Assembly (NCBI RefSeq): GCF_963920485.1
Contig: NZ_OY986431.1
Span: forward strand, 2,592,681 to 2,656,680
Direction of reading: 5' to 3'
DNA: 64,000 nt
Source: Cyanobium usitatum str. Tous
GTDB taxonomy: Bacteria > Cyanobacteriota > Cyanobacteriia > PCC-6307 > Cyanobiaceae
A model generated the notes under the pieces. The model saw nothing but the letters and a program-made list of their open reading frames with translations, ran no database searches and was not told the origin of the DNA. The translations under genes and the position numbers were made by a program. Positions 35,699-43,226 of this stretch are shown piece by piece. Positions within the stretch are counted from its first letter, which is position 1; each line of letters starts with the position of its first letter.

Positions 35699-36543
35699 AA
35701 GTTGAGATATTAGGGTCTGGACCTGTTGCACTTAGCTATGCAAACTGGCTTGCATGGCTTGGTCATAAGGTCTGTCTTATGAGGAGCGACCAATTCCACT
35801 CACACGATCCCTTACCACTTGTTACTTGCGAGCTGGATCTGGGAATTCGTATAATAGAGCAGCCAGCTGCAATCCTGGCATTTGCACCCCACTATATTTC
35901 AGCTTCTCTTAGTTTTAATTCTGATATAATTTTCATTGTTGCTTCACCTGAATCTCTAACGAGCTATAACTCGTATTTGCTTTCTGATAGCGCCGTTTCC
36001 AAGCCGGTAATCCTTTTGACTAGCTGGCATAAGCAACTTGGTGAACTAGTTTCCCAATTGCCTTTTAAATGCTTTCCTGCTTATCCATTGATATGCTGTG
36101 AGGATTGGGCCGGCAAACTAACCACAGTGGGCGGTCAGTGGCTTGAAGTTGATGATTCACTTGGCTGTTCAATTTATGGACTTCGTTCGATCAATATGCT
36201 TGAGCAGTTGGGCTTTTGCATTCGGCAGATTCCAATGAGTAAGCGCTTTAGTGCTCGTTTTGCGCAAACATCTTTTGCATACGCTTATATCCGAAGTCAC
36301 CCTGCATATGATTATTTGACGCCAATCGTTGGTTTTGATGTTAGTCATGCACTGTCTAGGCTGAAGGGTATCCTCGCCTCCGAACCCGATCTGCTCTCTC
36401 AGGTGGAAGGACTGGATTCATGCTTAGATAGGCTTTGGAGCGAACGTCACCATAATGGTGCCCAGGGCTGGATTCTCGACACTCTTATGAGACATAAGCC
36501 TGGCAAAACTGATTACTTTCTTGAGAGGCTCTGGCTGGGTTGA
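35695..36543 (+). CDS. Rossmann-fold NAD(P)-dependent dehydrogenase-like protein
   Basis: 282 residues from GTG. The N-terminus MKVEILGSGPVALSYANWLAWLGHKV is a nucleotide-binding beta-alpha-beta unit with a GxGxxxxxxA pattern. The layout, with an all-helical second half, recalls ketopantoate reductase and opine dehydrogenase relatives, but I see no catalytic set that decides the reaction. It is the last gene of the YcaO-oxygenase-dehydrogenase operon. It might reduce or oxidise a modified residue, or condense a keto acid with an amine. Confidence 0.55.
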   Translation: MKVEILGSGPVALSYANWLAWLGHKVCLMRSDQFHSHDPLPLVTCELDLGIRIIEQPAAILAFAPHYISASLSFNSDIIFIVASPESLTSYNSYLLSDSAVSKPVILLTSWHKQLGELVSQLPFKCFPAYPLICCEDWAGKLTTVGGQWLEVDDSLGCSIYGLRSINMLEQLGFCIRQIPMSKRFSARFAQTSFAYAYIRSHPAYDYLTPIVGFDVSHALSRLKGILASEPDLLSQVEGLDSCLDRLWSERHHNGAQGWILDTLMRHKPGKTDYFLERLWLG

Positions 36544-36579
36544 TCCTCTCCTGCCTAGATATCTTTGTATTACTTTCTT

Positions 36580-37725
36580 CTAAGAATGTTGCTCCACAAG
36601 GCGAACGTAAGACTTGAGCTTTGCGTGCGAATCGGGCGAGAAGATAACCTTTATATGGTTTAGCTTGGCAACTCTCTTTTTTCTACTCATTTTCTCTGAG
36701 CCATCAAGAAATCCGCGAGTTTCAGTTCCCTTTGGCAGGTAGTTCAGCAAGTTTTCGACACTCTCTATTTGATCTGAATCGATCTTGAAAACGTCATCAA
36801 GTAAACTTAGAAGCAAATCAGGGAGAGCACGGCCTAGGAGGCCTTGCGGATGGAGCTCTATTCCAATCTGTGGTAATAAGAGGTCGCTACCAAGATCAAT
36901 GTCGACACTAGTTGCTGGACGTAGATAGCTGCCATGTTCTTTTAGGTGTGTAGAGTACAACTCAAGACTATGCTCCCAAGAATCATTGGTAATGCTGGAT
37001 AGATATTGGATATGAGCGTCAGTTTGTGAGCCGTAGAGATGCTGCTTCATTAGCTTTAGGTAGGAGCCTCGACCACACATAATGCCAATCTGGTCTGCAT
37101 GGCCCAATAATTGGTGAAAATGCCGTACAGTTTTTGAGCAAGTTATAGTTCCTTTGCTTGATTGCCAGGATTCCAGGGTTGAGATGATTCTTTCCCAATC
37201 ACCTGTCTGGTCTTCTCCATGTGATCTAACCATCTGCCATATCCCCGCCATCATAAGACCATCTCTTCCTTGGTCGAATTCGATCCAGTTCTCGCATGGA
37301 AGATACAGCCCTCGTTCTGCGGAAGAAAGGTCGCATTCTTCAATGCAGTCTCTTTGAACGTTCGGCCACCACTCTGGTACTAATTTTCTGCCTTCGATAT
37401 TGGCAAATTGTTTCGCATTGCAGTATACTAGATAGTCTGGGTGAGAATCTGGTTTGTAGTGATGATATTCAAAGCCGCACGTGGCTTCGCTGGTCTGATA
37501 CAACTCATCAAGCTCTCCAGCGAGTAACGATGCTTGTTTGTATTTGTGTGATTGTGCTTGGTCAGTGCATTCAGATATATACCATTTTACGAGGCTGGCA
37601 TGAGAAGCTCTTGGATTCGATTTTAAGCTATTGGGAGTGATTGCCATCATTTGTGTCCTATAAGTGCGCTTAAGGAATATCTGAGATGAATGAATGTTCG
37701 AAGAAGCAGAAGTATGCTTATCCAA
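36580..37725 (-). CDS. Island protein of unknown family, 381 residues
   Basis: I do not recognise this protein. It has no signal peptide or membrane helix and is rich in His, Ser and aromatic residues. Notable patches are TCGFEYHHYKPDSHPDYLVYC, a cysteine cluster (VQRDCIEECDLSSAERGLYLPCENW), IGIMCGRGSYLKLM and a patterned strand DIDLGSDLLLPQIGIELHPQG followed by a helix LLGRALPDLLLSLLDD. The start may be Met26 or Met27 rather than Met1. It is convergent with the dehydrogenase gene (36 nt between stops), AT-rich like its neighbours, and sits between the enzyme operon and the precursor genes, so a role in the peptide system is plausible. Confidence 0.6.
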   Translation of the reverse strand: MDKHTSASSNIHSSQIFLKRTYRTQMMAITPNSLKSNPRASHASLVKWYISECTDQAQSHKYKQASLLAGELDELYQTSEATCGFEYHHYKPDSHPDYLVYCNAKQFANIEGRKLVPEWWPNVQRDCIEECDLSSAERGLYLPCENWIEFDQGRDGLMMAGIWQMVRSHGEDQTGDWERIISTLESWQSSKGTITCSKTVRHFHQLLGHADQIGIMCGRGSYLKLMKQHLYGSQTDAHIQYLSSITNDSWEHSLELYSTHLKEHGSYLRPATSVDIDLGSDLLLPQIGIELHPQGLLGRALPDLLLSLLDDVFKIDSDQIESVENLLNYLPKGTETRGFLDGSEKMSRKKRVAKLNHIKVIFSPDSHAKLKSYVRLVEQHS

Positions 37726-38216
37726 GTAAGCATGTACGTGGTTGCAGATTTGCGCAATGTAAGCAAATTAATGTGTGCATTGGCAATTCTTGGGAGAGCA
37801 GCGCAATTCATAACGGCTGTGCTGGTTTCTTGTCCTATTGGCTGTTAGCTACTTCTTCGTTGAGTAACTGGAGTAGCTTGTATAACTCCTGTTGATTGCA
37901 CTGCCGGAGTGTCCCTATTTGAGCATGAAAAAAGCCCTGAAATACTGCTTTGAGGGATAGTCTGCTCTCTCTTGTCAGAGAGATATTGGAGCAGCCCAGT
38001 GTTGGCGATTGGCGCCAAGTGGAGCATCAATGCCAACTTGCTTTGGACTGCTGAATTCAATCAAGGCACCCAGCGGGTATGAGTGCCTCGCTCTCCTAAT
38101 TGTTCCCAAGCTCTTGTAAGGCTGAATCATTATTATTCTAGCCTAAAGCTGGTACACGGGTAGCCCCGCTCTAGATTAGGAGAGCTGTTGAAGCGCTTGG
38201 TGGATGAAGGTTGAAT
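37726..38216. other. Intergenic region without a convincing gene
   Basis: About 490 AT-rich bases between the 381-residue protein's start and the first Nif11 precursor's stop. A hairpin can form at 37962-37994 (CTGCTC / GAGCAG outer stem with TCTCT / AGAGA inside) without a T-run. Short frames exist but none resembles a known family or carries a double-glycine leader. The promoter of the 381-residue gene should lie here. Confidence 0.4.
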
Positions 38217-38567
38217 TCAGCCAATGTTTATTGTGATATTAGCTGTGTTATTAATATTAAATGTTGGGTTCATTCCAGAGGTGCCAGCCACTGCGGCAAC
38301 TGCTCCTGCCAACGGCCCTGGCAGCGTTACCGGCGGCCTTATGTTAAACCCTCCGGAAACAGTCGCTAGATCACTATCTGTAAGTTCTTCTGTTGCTTGA
38401 ATCTGACTTTTGTTTAGTACTTCCATCAATTCGTCAGGGGAGAAGTCCAGCCCCAGGCTGTGCGCTAACTTCAGTCGTCCGTCATTGTCAGCAGCCTCAA
38501 ACTTTTGTTGCAGCACTGTGTTGTCACCTAGTTCTTGCAAAAAAGCCTTTGCGTTTTCTACGGACAT
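38217..38567 (-). CDS. Nif11-type RiPP precursor peptide 1
   Basis: 116 residues. The leader (1-73) is a Nif11 domain, MSVENAKAFLQELGDNTVLQ... through LAHSLGLDFSPDELMEVL, ending LTDSDLATVSGG with the double glycine at 72-73 where the C39 peptidase should cut. The 43-residue core begins FNIRPPVTLPGPLAGAVAAV, continues Ala/Gly-rich, and ends NPTFNINNTANITINIG. It has no Cys, so lanthionine, thiazole and disulfide chemistry are excluded in the core. The tail alternates Asn/Thr with hydrophobic residues. Separate from the other two precursors and preceded (minus strand) by a TACAAT -10-like box near 38600. Confidence 0.9.
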   Translation of the reverse strand: MSVENAKAFLQELGDNTVLQQKFEAADNDGRLKLAHSLGLDFSPDELMEVLNKSQIQATEELTDSDLATVSGGFNIRPPVTLPGPLAGAVAAVAGTSGMNPTFNINNTANITINIG

Positions 38568-38639
38568 GGATGTTCTTGTTGATGAGCAACCCTAATTATT
38601 GTAACATGTATGCACGAAACTATTGACTCAATGTCACGT

Positions 38640-39170
38640 GATTACCCATAAGCCTCTGCAAGCCTGAGATCGCCCTCCGTGCAAGGCGTGCAGCAGCAGA
38701 CTGCATTGGTGATCCGTTACGTCATCGCAGGCATTGAGAAACGCCGGTTGAAGCGGAAGCAGAAGCCGGCCAGGTTGCGCCGGGCGTACTTGTCATAGCC
38801 GCAGGCCCGCGTAGCGCTAGTTGAAGGCATGAAAGGTGCCGCAGAAGCTGGTCTTGAGGTTGCCTAGCAACGTGTTGATCCAGCGGAACTGCGGCAGGTC
38901 GTTGGGGGCTTGCACCGTTGACAGCAAACTTGTGGTCGCAGTTGGCTGTCGTCACGGCTCGGAAGCAGGCCAAGCCATCGGAGAGCACTTGGCTGCCGGG
39001 CATCAGATGGCGTTTGGCTCATTCAGCGATCGCCTCTGAGCTGAAGCCGCTCACGCCTGTGATCCTGGCGTGAATTGGATGGCCAGCCTCGTTCAAGGAG
39101 ACGGCCGCAACGATTGGGATCTTGTTCTCTGATCCCCGATGTCCCGTGTCAATCAGGTTGATGTGCACAT
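38640..39170 (-). pseudogene. IS1595-family (ISXO2-like) transposase remnant
   Basis: Minus-strand fragments read HINLIDTGHRGSENKIPIV, AAVSLNEAGHPIHARITG, then LMPGSQVLSDGLACFRAV, and after frameshifts LGNLKTSFCGTFHAFN and AGFCFRFNRRFS. These are the catalytic core and C-terminus of ISXO2-like transposases. There are several frameshifts and stops and the 5' part is missing, so the element is dead. It lies just upstream of precursor 1. Confidence 0.8.
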
Positions 39171-39304
39171 TTTACCTTTAAGGCTGTTACGCGTTTAAGG
39201 TTGTTGCATTAGAACTGGCAACCGCCTATTGCATCGGCGCGGGGTGACGCCAAAGGCCTGAGGTAGCCCGACCCGGCTCTCTCAAGGAGGGAGAGAGGAT
39301 TGCC

Positions 39305-39670
39305 TTGGCGATCAACGCGGCAGCAGAGCGTTACCGGAGCTTGAGCCGTGCGGGGAAGCAGCAGCTGCTGAATGAGCTGCAGGCCCTCACCGGCTATCAC
39401 CGCAAATCGCTCCTACGCCGGTTGAACCAGCGAGCGGATCAGCAGCAGAGCAGAGCAGCCTGCGGGGCCAACACCGGCGCCGTTACGGCCCCGAGGTGGT
39501 TGAGGCCCTGGTGCCGCTGTGGGAAGCCAGCGACCGGCTTTGCGGCAAGTGGCTCCATGCCCGCTGCCGCAGCTGGTGGAGACGCTTGAGCACCACGGCC
39601 ACTTGCAGCTTGAGCAGGGCGTGAGGGCGAGGGTGTTGACGATGAGCAGCGCCACGTGCCCGGTGTCAAC
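39305..39670 (+). pseudogene. Integrase-type transposase N-terminal remnant
   Basis: MAINAAAERYRSLSRAGKQQ, LLNELQALTGYHRKSLLRRL, then in another frame RYGPEVVEALVPLWEASDRL, and in a third PQLVETLEHHGHLQLEQG and VRARVLTMSSAT. In intact relatives these are consecutive parts of a DDE integrase-like transposase with an N-terminal HTH. At least two frameshifts and loss of the catalytic domain make it a pseudogene. Confidence 0.7.
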
Positions 39671-39686
39671 TACGTGGGCGGGCGCG
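39661..39686. repeat. 26-bp repeat, copy 1
   Basis: Matches 48627-48652 at 24 of 26 positions. Copy 1 is at the end of the integrase-type remnant; copy 2 directly abuts the left end of the second IS256-family element. Probably two surviving pieces of the same older mobile sequence. Confidence 0.6.
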
Positions 39687-39862
39687 ATGAGCTTGTCGCA
39701 CACCGGCTAAGCGTTGCTTAGATTTTAGAAGCCCTTGGTACCCAATTGATCAAATATTAGAAGTATAGGAAGATTTAGCCGATTCATGTCGAAGAGGTGA
39801 TGGCATCTGAGAAGGAACAAGATGGCTAGAGCGCCATCGACAAGTCCACGTTGGAGCCGGAG

Positions 39863-40090
39863 ATGTCAGAACTGAATATGACCGAACTCAGTTGCTACTC
39901 TGCCGTGAGCGGATGAGTTCTCCGAGCAGGTGAGGCGCGACGGCAGTCTGTTCAGGATGTTAATGATAAGACAGTATTTAGCTTTAAAGAGCAGAAGGAG
40001 TTCGAAAGGTTCCGTGCTTAGCTCCAACGGCAGATCTAGGCGCTCAAGAAGGAGCTGCAGTGTATGAAGAAGGTTCTGGTAGCGACAGCA
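39863..40090 (+). pseudogene. IS3-family OrfA remnant
   Basis: Fragments MSELNMTELSCY, RQSVQDVNDKTV, KEQKEFERFRA, LQRQI and ALKKELQCMKKVLVATAA follow the order of an IS3-group OrfA (helix-turn-helix end plus leucine-zipper coiled coil). Stops and frameshifts interrupt it repeatedly. A matching OrfB fragment lies at 41030-41168 beyond two precursor genes. Confidence 0.6.
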
Positions 40091-40104
40091 GCAGGCATAG
40101 GATA

Positions 40105-40133
40105 TAAAATAAAAAAGCCACCTGAATGGTGAC
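40105..40133 (-). terminator. Rho-independent terminator of the Nif11 precursor pair
   Basis: On the minus strand, GTCACC (40133-40128), loop ATTCA, GGTGGC (40122-40117) form a 6-bp stem with one G-T pair, followed by a T-rich run (TTTTTTATTTTA, 40116-40105). It lies 57 nt after the stop of precursor 2 and fits the end of the precursor 3-precursor 2 transcript. Confidence 0.75.
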
Positions 40134-40189
40134 CTTTGATTAATAGCTTACCTAGAGGTCGCAATCAGAAGCGGAAAAGGTCTTTAGGG

Positions 40190-40498
40190 TTACTTAATAA
40201 GAATCGCAAGGCCGATTGCTGGCATCGCTAGACTAGCACCAGCAGCTCCACCTGCCCACGAGAGACCTGAATCTACTCCCTCATTCCCAGACCAAGACCC
40301 TCCTGCTACACCAGCAAGATCTGCATCTGACAACTCAGATGTGACTGACGCAGCTCCCTTGATGATCTCTTCTGGTGTAATGCTAATTCCTTGCTGGAGA
40401 GCAAGGGCGCAAATGTTATCGAGCGATTGTGATGTCTTTATGGCCTCCCCCAATGTTGCATCAGTTTGGCAAGCGTCAACAAGCTGCTGGAAAGACAT
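40190..40498 (-). CDS. Nif11-type RiPP precursor peptide 2
   Basis: 102 residues. The Nif11 leader (1-67) includes MSFQQLVDACQTDATLGEAI, ALALQQGISITPEEIIKGA and ends ELSDADLAGVAGG, with the double glycine at 66-67. The 35-residue core is SWSGNEGVDSGLSWAGGAAG followed by ASLAMPAIGLAILIK: polar and Gly/Trp-rich first, strongly hydrophobic last, ending in Lys. No Cys in the core; the two Cys are in the leader. It is the second gene of a pair, 46 nt after precursor 3, and a terminator follows. Confidence 0.88.
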   Translation of the reverse strand: MSFQQLVDACQTDATLGEAIKTSQSLDNICALALQQGISITPEEIIKGAASVTSELSDADLAGVAGGSWSGNEGVDSGLSWAGGAAGASLAMPAIGLAILIK

Positions 40499-40544
40499 TG
40501 TTTTAGGATGTTGTTTGGGTGCTAAGAAATAAGTAGATTAAAAT

Positions 40545-40823
40545 TTATTTTACCATCACGCCAAAAGCTATAGCGCCTGTCACAACTGATCTATCATTGT
40601 CATCGTTATTCGTCCAAGCCCCACCAGCGACTCTAGCAAGTGCGGCGTCATCAAGTTCCGTAACTGATTCCGAAGCGTAACGAATTAAATCTCCACTGGT
40701 GACGGTCACCCCTTTCTGTTCTAGGTAATTCGCAACCTGCTCCGGCGTGCTAAAATTTTCTATTTCTTTTAGGTAATTAGGATTTTCAGCGAAGAGCGCT
40801 GAAAGTTTTTCTTGGGAGGTCAT
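40545..40823 (-). CDS. Nif11-type RiPP precursor peptide 3
   Basis: 92 residues. The leader (1-68) has the Nif11 features KLSALFAENPNYLKEIENF, VANYLEQKGVTVTSGDLIRYA and ends TELDDAALARVAGG. The 24-residue core starts AWTNNDDNDRSVVTGAIAFG and ends VMVK. No Cys anywhere in the protein. Like precursor 2 it has a Trp near the new N-terminus, a polar segment and a hydrophobic tail ending in Lys, so the two cores are probably related and may be modified in the same way. It is the promoter-proximal gene of the pair. Confidence 0.88.
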   Translation of the reverse strand: MTSQEKLSALFAENPNYLKEIENFSTPEQVANYLEQKGVTVTSGDLIRYASESVTELDDAALARVAGGAWTNNDDNDRSVVTGAIAFGVMVK

Positions 40824-41029
40824 TTAATTTGAACCATTGCTTAATAGTAATATCACGTTCCATGATCTTCACCGGCTTTCCCCGGTTTCGTAAATATATC
40901 GACATGTGTCACGCATGACTTCCATGCTGACCACCGACGATTAATTCAACCAAGAACAGGAGCCGCTTCAACGTCCAGTAGAAGCAGTAGACCATTGAAC
41001 CCAGCCCTCCCCCTCTGCCAGGAAAGTTG
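40824..41029. other. Upstream region of the precursor pair
   Basis: The first bases (to about 40860) are AT-rich and should hold the promoter of precursors 3 and 2. The remainder is GC-rich and may be degraded IS3 sequence continuous with the OrfB fragment that follows. No intact gene is seen. Confidence 0.35.
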
Positions 41030-41168
41030 ACGCCTCTCCATGGCCAGGCGAATCGCCGCGGTCGCGCCCGACCACCACAGGAGCCGAGGCCAGTGCCACG
41101 GCTGCGGGCCGCAGGCCCGAATTAGGTGTGGAGCTGGGACAGCACCTACCTGCCAACAACAGTGCGTG
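41030..41168 (+). pseudogene. IS3-family OrfB fragment cut by the IS256-type element
   Basis: Reads QANRRGRARPPQEPRPVPRL, then PN, a stop, and VWSWDSTYLPTTVRG, which is the first catalytic Asp region of IS3 OrfB (PNQVWSWDITYLPT in relatives). The similarity ends exactly at the left end of the IS256-family element, so that element appears to have inserted in this dead IS3 copy. Confidence 0.7.
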
Positions 41169-42770
41169 GGGTAGCGCCCCTCCGAGTGGTGTAACTCAGG
41201 CGGTCCTGTGACCCTTTCCGGAGGGTGAACAGATGCAGTCAAGGGGTGACTGCTTGGAAGCTGATTACTCAGCTCCGTTTATCCACTATGAACCCTGATC
41301 GCTGAATTGGCAACTCAGCGATCGATCTGTTCTGTGTAGATCGAGGAAGGATGTGTTGCGCTTCAGCTGGTGATTGCTGACGGCTGGGCAGTCGGATCAG
41401 CATCAGTGAGCTCCAGCGGCTCTTCTGGTTCCGGGATCTTGGCCATGGTCGCCTCGGAGAAGAACCGGCGGCGCTCCAGCTGCCATTCCTCCTGCTGCTC
41501 CAGCAGCTGGCTGCCCACCAGCCGCACGATCGCAGCGTCGTTGGGGAAGATGCCGACCACGTTGGTGCGGCGTTTGATCTCCTTATTGAGCCGCTCGAGC
41601 GGGTTGGTGCTCCACACCTTACGCCAGTGCTCCTGGGGAAAGTGGAGGAAGGCCAGCACGTCGTCTCGGGCGGCGTCCATCACGGGCACAGCTGTCGGGA
41701 ACTGCTTGCGGAGCATCTCGGTGACTCGCTGCCAGTGGGAGCGCACCTGATCGGGGGCCTGGATGACGAACACCGCTTTCATGGCAGCGGCCACCATGTC
41801 CTGGCCGGCTTTGGGCACATGGCTGAGCAGGTTGCGCAGAAAGTGCACCCGGCACCGCTGCCAGCTGCTGCCCTGGAACATGCGCTTGATCGCCGCCGTC
41901 AGCCCCAGGTGAGCATCGGAGATCACCAGTCGTGTGCCAGTCAAACCACGCTCTTTGAGCGAGCCCAGGAACTGGCGCCAGAAGCCCTCGGCCTCACTGT
42001 CGCCAACGGCGATGCCGAGGACCTCGCGGTAACCGAGGCCGTTGATGCCGATGGCGACGACAACGGCCCTGGAACAGACCTGCATGTTGCAGCCCAGGCG
42101 GCCGTGGAGGTAGGTGGCGTCGAGGTAGAGGTAGGGGAAGCGGGCATGGTCCAAAGGCCGGCCCAGAAAGGCCTTCACCTGCTCGTCGAGTCCAGCGCAG
42201 ATGCGGCTCACCTCCGATTTGGAGATGCCGCTGGCGCCGCCCAGCGCCTCCACCAGGGAGTCGACCTTCCGTGTGGAGATGCCGCCGGTGTAGGCCTCCA
42301 TCACCACGGCGTAAAGAGCTTTGTCGACCCTGCGGCGCGGCTCGAGCCAGTCGGGGAAGAAGCTGCCCTGACGCAGTTTGGGGATAGCCAGGCTGAGATC
42401 GCCCACCTGGGTGGTGAGCAGCCGCTGGCGGTAGCCGTTGCGGTGGGTGGAGCGCTCGTCAGGGCAGCGCTCATGGCGCGTGGCACCAATGGCCGCGGAG
42501 ACCTCGGCTTCCAGCAGTTCCTGGAAGCCCCGGCGCACGATCTCAGGGATCAGGGCGCCAGCGGTGGTGCCCTCCATGAGCTGAGCCAGCTCGGAGGCGC
42601 CACTATGGGTAAGGGTCATGGTCTGTGTTCGGTTCGGTGGTAGTGCTCCGAACAGGGTCACAGACCGGCCCACCCATTGCCACAGCACAGACGTGAGGGA
42701 GGCGAGCCGTCAGCCCCGGCTACGCCGGGGCTGACCCCCCCGAGTTACACCACTTGCTGGGACGCCGCTT
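41169..42770. mobile_element. IS256-family insertion sequence, copy A
   Basis: A 1602-bp unit that appears identical, wherever I compared it, to 48652-50253. The ends form imperfect inverted repeats sharing AGTGGTGTAACTC (41185-41197 left; its complement on the right at about 42742-42754), and the identity between the copies extends some 16 bases outside this core at each end. No 8-bp target duplication is apparent, perhaps because of later recombination between the copies. Confidence 0.85.
41363..42619 (-). CDS. IS256-family transposase, copy A
   Basis: 418 residues from ATG 42619 (a longer frame opens at 42688). IS256 features: the N-terminal RRGFQELLEAEVSAAIGATRHERCPDERSTHRNGYRQR, FPYLYLDATYLHGR with the first catalytic Asp, VISDAHLGLTAAIKRMFQGSSWQRCRVHFLRNLL with the second Asp and Cys-x-x-His, and the terminal Glu region STNPLERLNKEIKRRTNVVGIFPN. 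All catalytic residues look intact, so the element may be active. Sequence is the same as the copy at 48846. Confidence 0.95.
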   Translation of the reverse strand: MTLTHSGASELAQLMEGTTAGALIPEIVRRGFQELLEAEVSAAIGATRHERCPDERSTHRNGYRQRLLTTQVGDLSLAIPKLRQGSFFPDWLEPRRRVDKALYAVVMEAYTGGISTRKVDSLVEALGGASGISKSEVSRICAGLDEQVKAFLGRPLDHARFPYLYLDATYLHGRLGCNMQVCSRAVVVAIGINGLGYREVLGIAVGDSEAEGFWRQFLGSLKERGLTGTRLVISDAHLGLTAAIKRMFQGSSWQRCRVHFLRNLLSHVPKAGQDMVAAAMKAVFVIQAPDQVRSHWQRVTEMLRKQFPTAVPVMDAARDDVLAFLHFPQEHWRKVWSTNPLERLNKEIKRRTNVVGIFPNDAAIVRLVGSQLLEQQEEWQLERRRFFSEATMAKIPEPEEPLELTDADPTAQPSAITS

Positions 42771-43226
42771 TTGGACTTGGCCGTGGGTGTTTCGGACGCG
42801 AGGGCGTGCTCAGGTGTACTGGTACGTTTCCTGACAGCTACCGCCTGGTGAGGGTCTTAGCTGCACGGCTTTGGCCCACCGATTTAGCATCCCCATCAGC
42901 ATCCTTGCCATGTTGGTGATGTAGGCCAGCAACTCCTTCGGAGAAGGACTTGCTGGCGATTGCATTCACTTTGCCCCTTTCGAACAGGTTCAGCTCCCCA
43001 GTTGGGAAATTGACTCATTGTCTGGAGGCGCAAGTAGAATCTTGAGTTAAGGAGGAAAAGGGTTTTCCGGCTGGCGGCAGTGCACTTAGCAAACGAACAT
43101 CCGAATCTGAGGCAGTGTTTCGGCACAGATGTCAACCAGCCCCTCTCACTAACCTAGACCGGATATGTGCAGCTAGGTGCAGAATATCTGTGCAGTGCTT
43201 GACATCAGACTCGATGCAGAAGCTGC
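42771..43226. other. Intergenic region with no recognisable gene
   Basis: 456 bases between copy A of the IS256-type element and the alpha/alpha-barrel gene. Short broken frames on the minus strand (for example one with PKELLAYITNMARMLMGMLNRW) suggest decayed coding sequence, possibly of another transposase, but I cannot name it. Confidence 0.35.

Noticed and set aside
37962..37994. Hairpin as a terminator
   Set aside because: A stem can be drawn but no T-run follows on either strand, and it lies upstream rather than downstream of the nearest genes.
37845..38060. A 71-codon minus-strand frame as a further precursor peptide
   Set aside because: No Nif11 features and no double-glycine leader; composition like the surrounding noncoding sequence.
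38217..40823. Lanthipeptide (prochlorosin) interpretation of the Nif11 genes
   Set aside because: No LanM-type synthetase in the window and no Cys in any core.
41627..42643. A 338-codon plus-strand frame opposite the IS256-type transposase (same again at 49110-50126)
   Set aside because: It is antisense to an intact, clearly recognised transposase, has no family features and repeats only because the element is duplicated.
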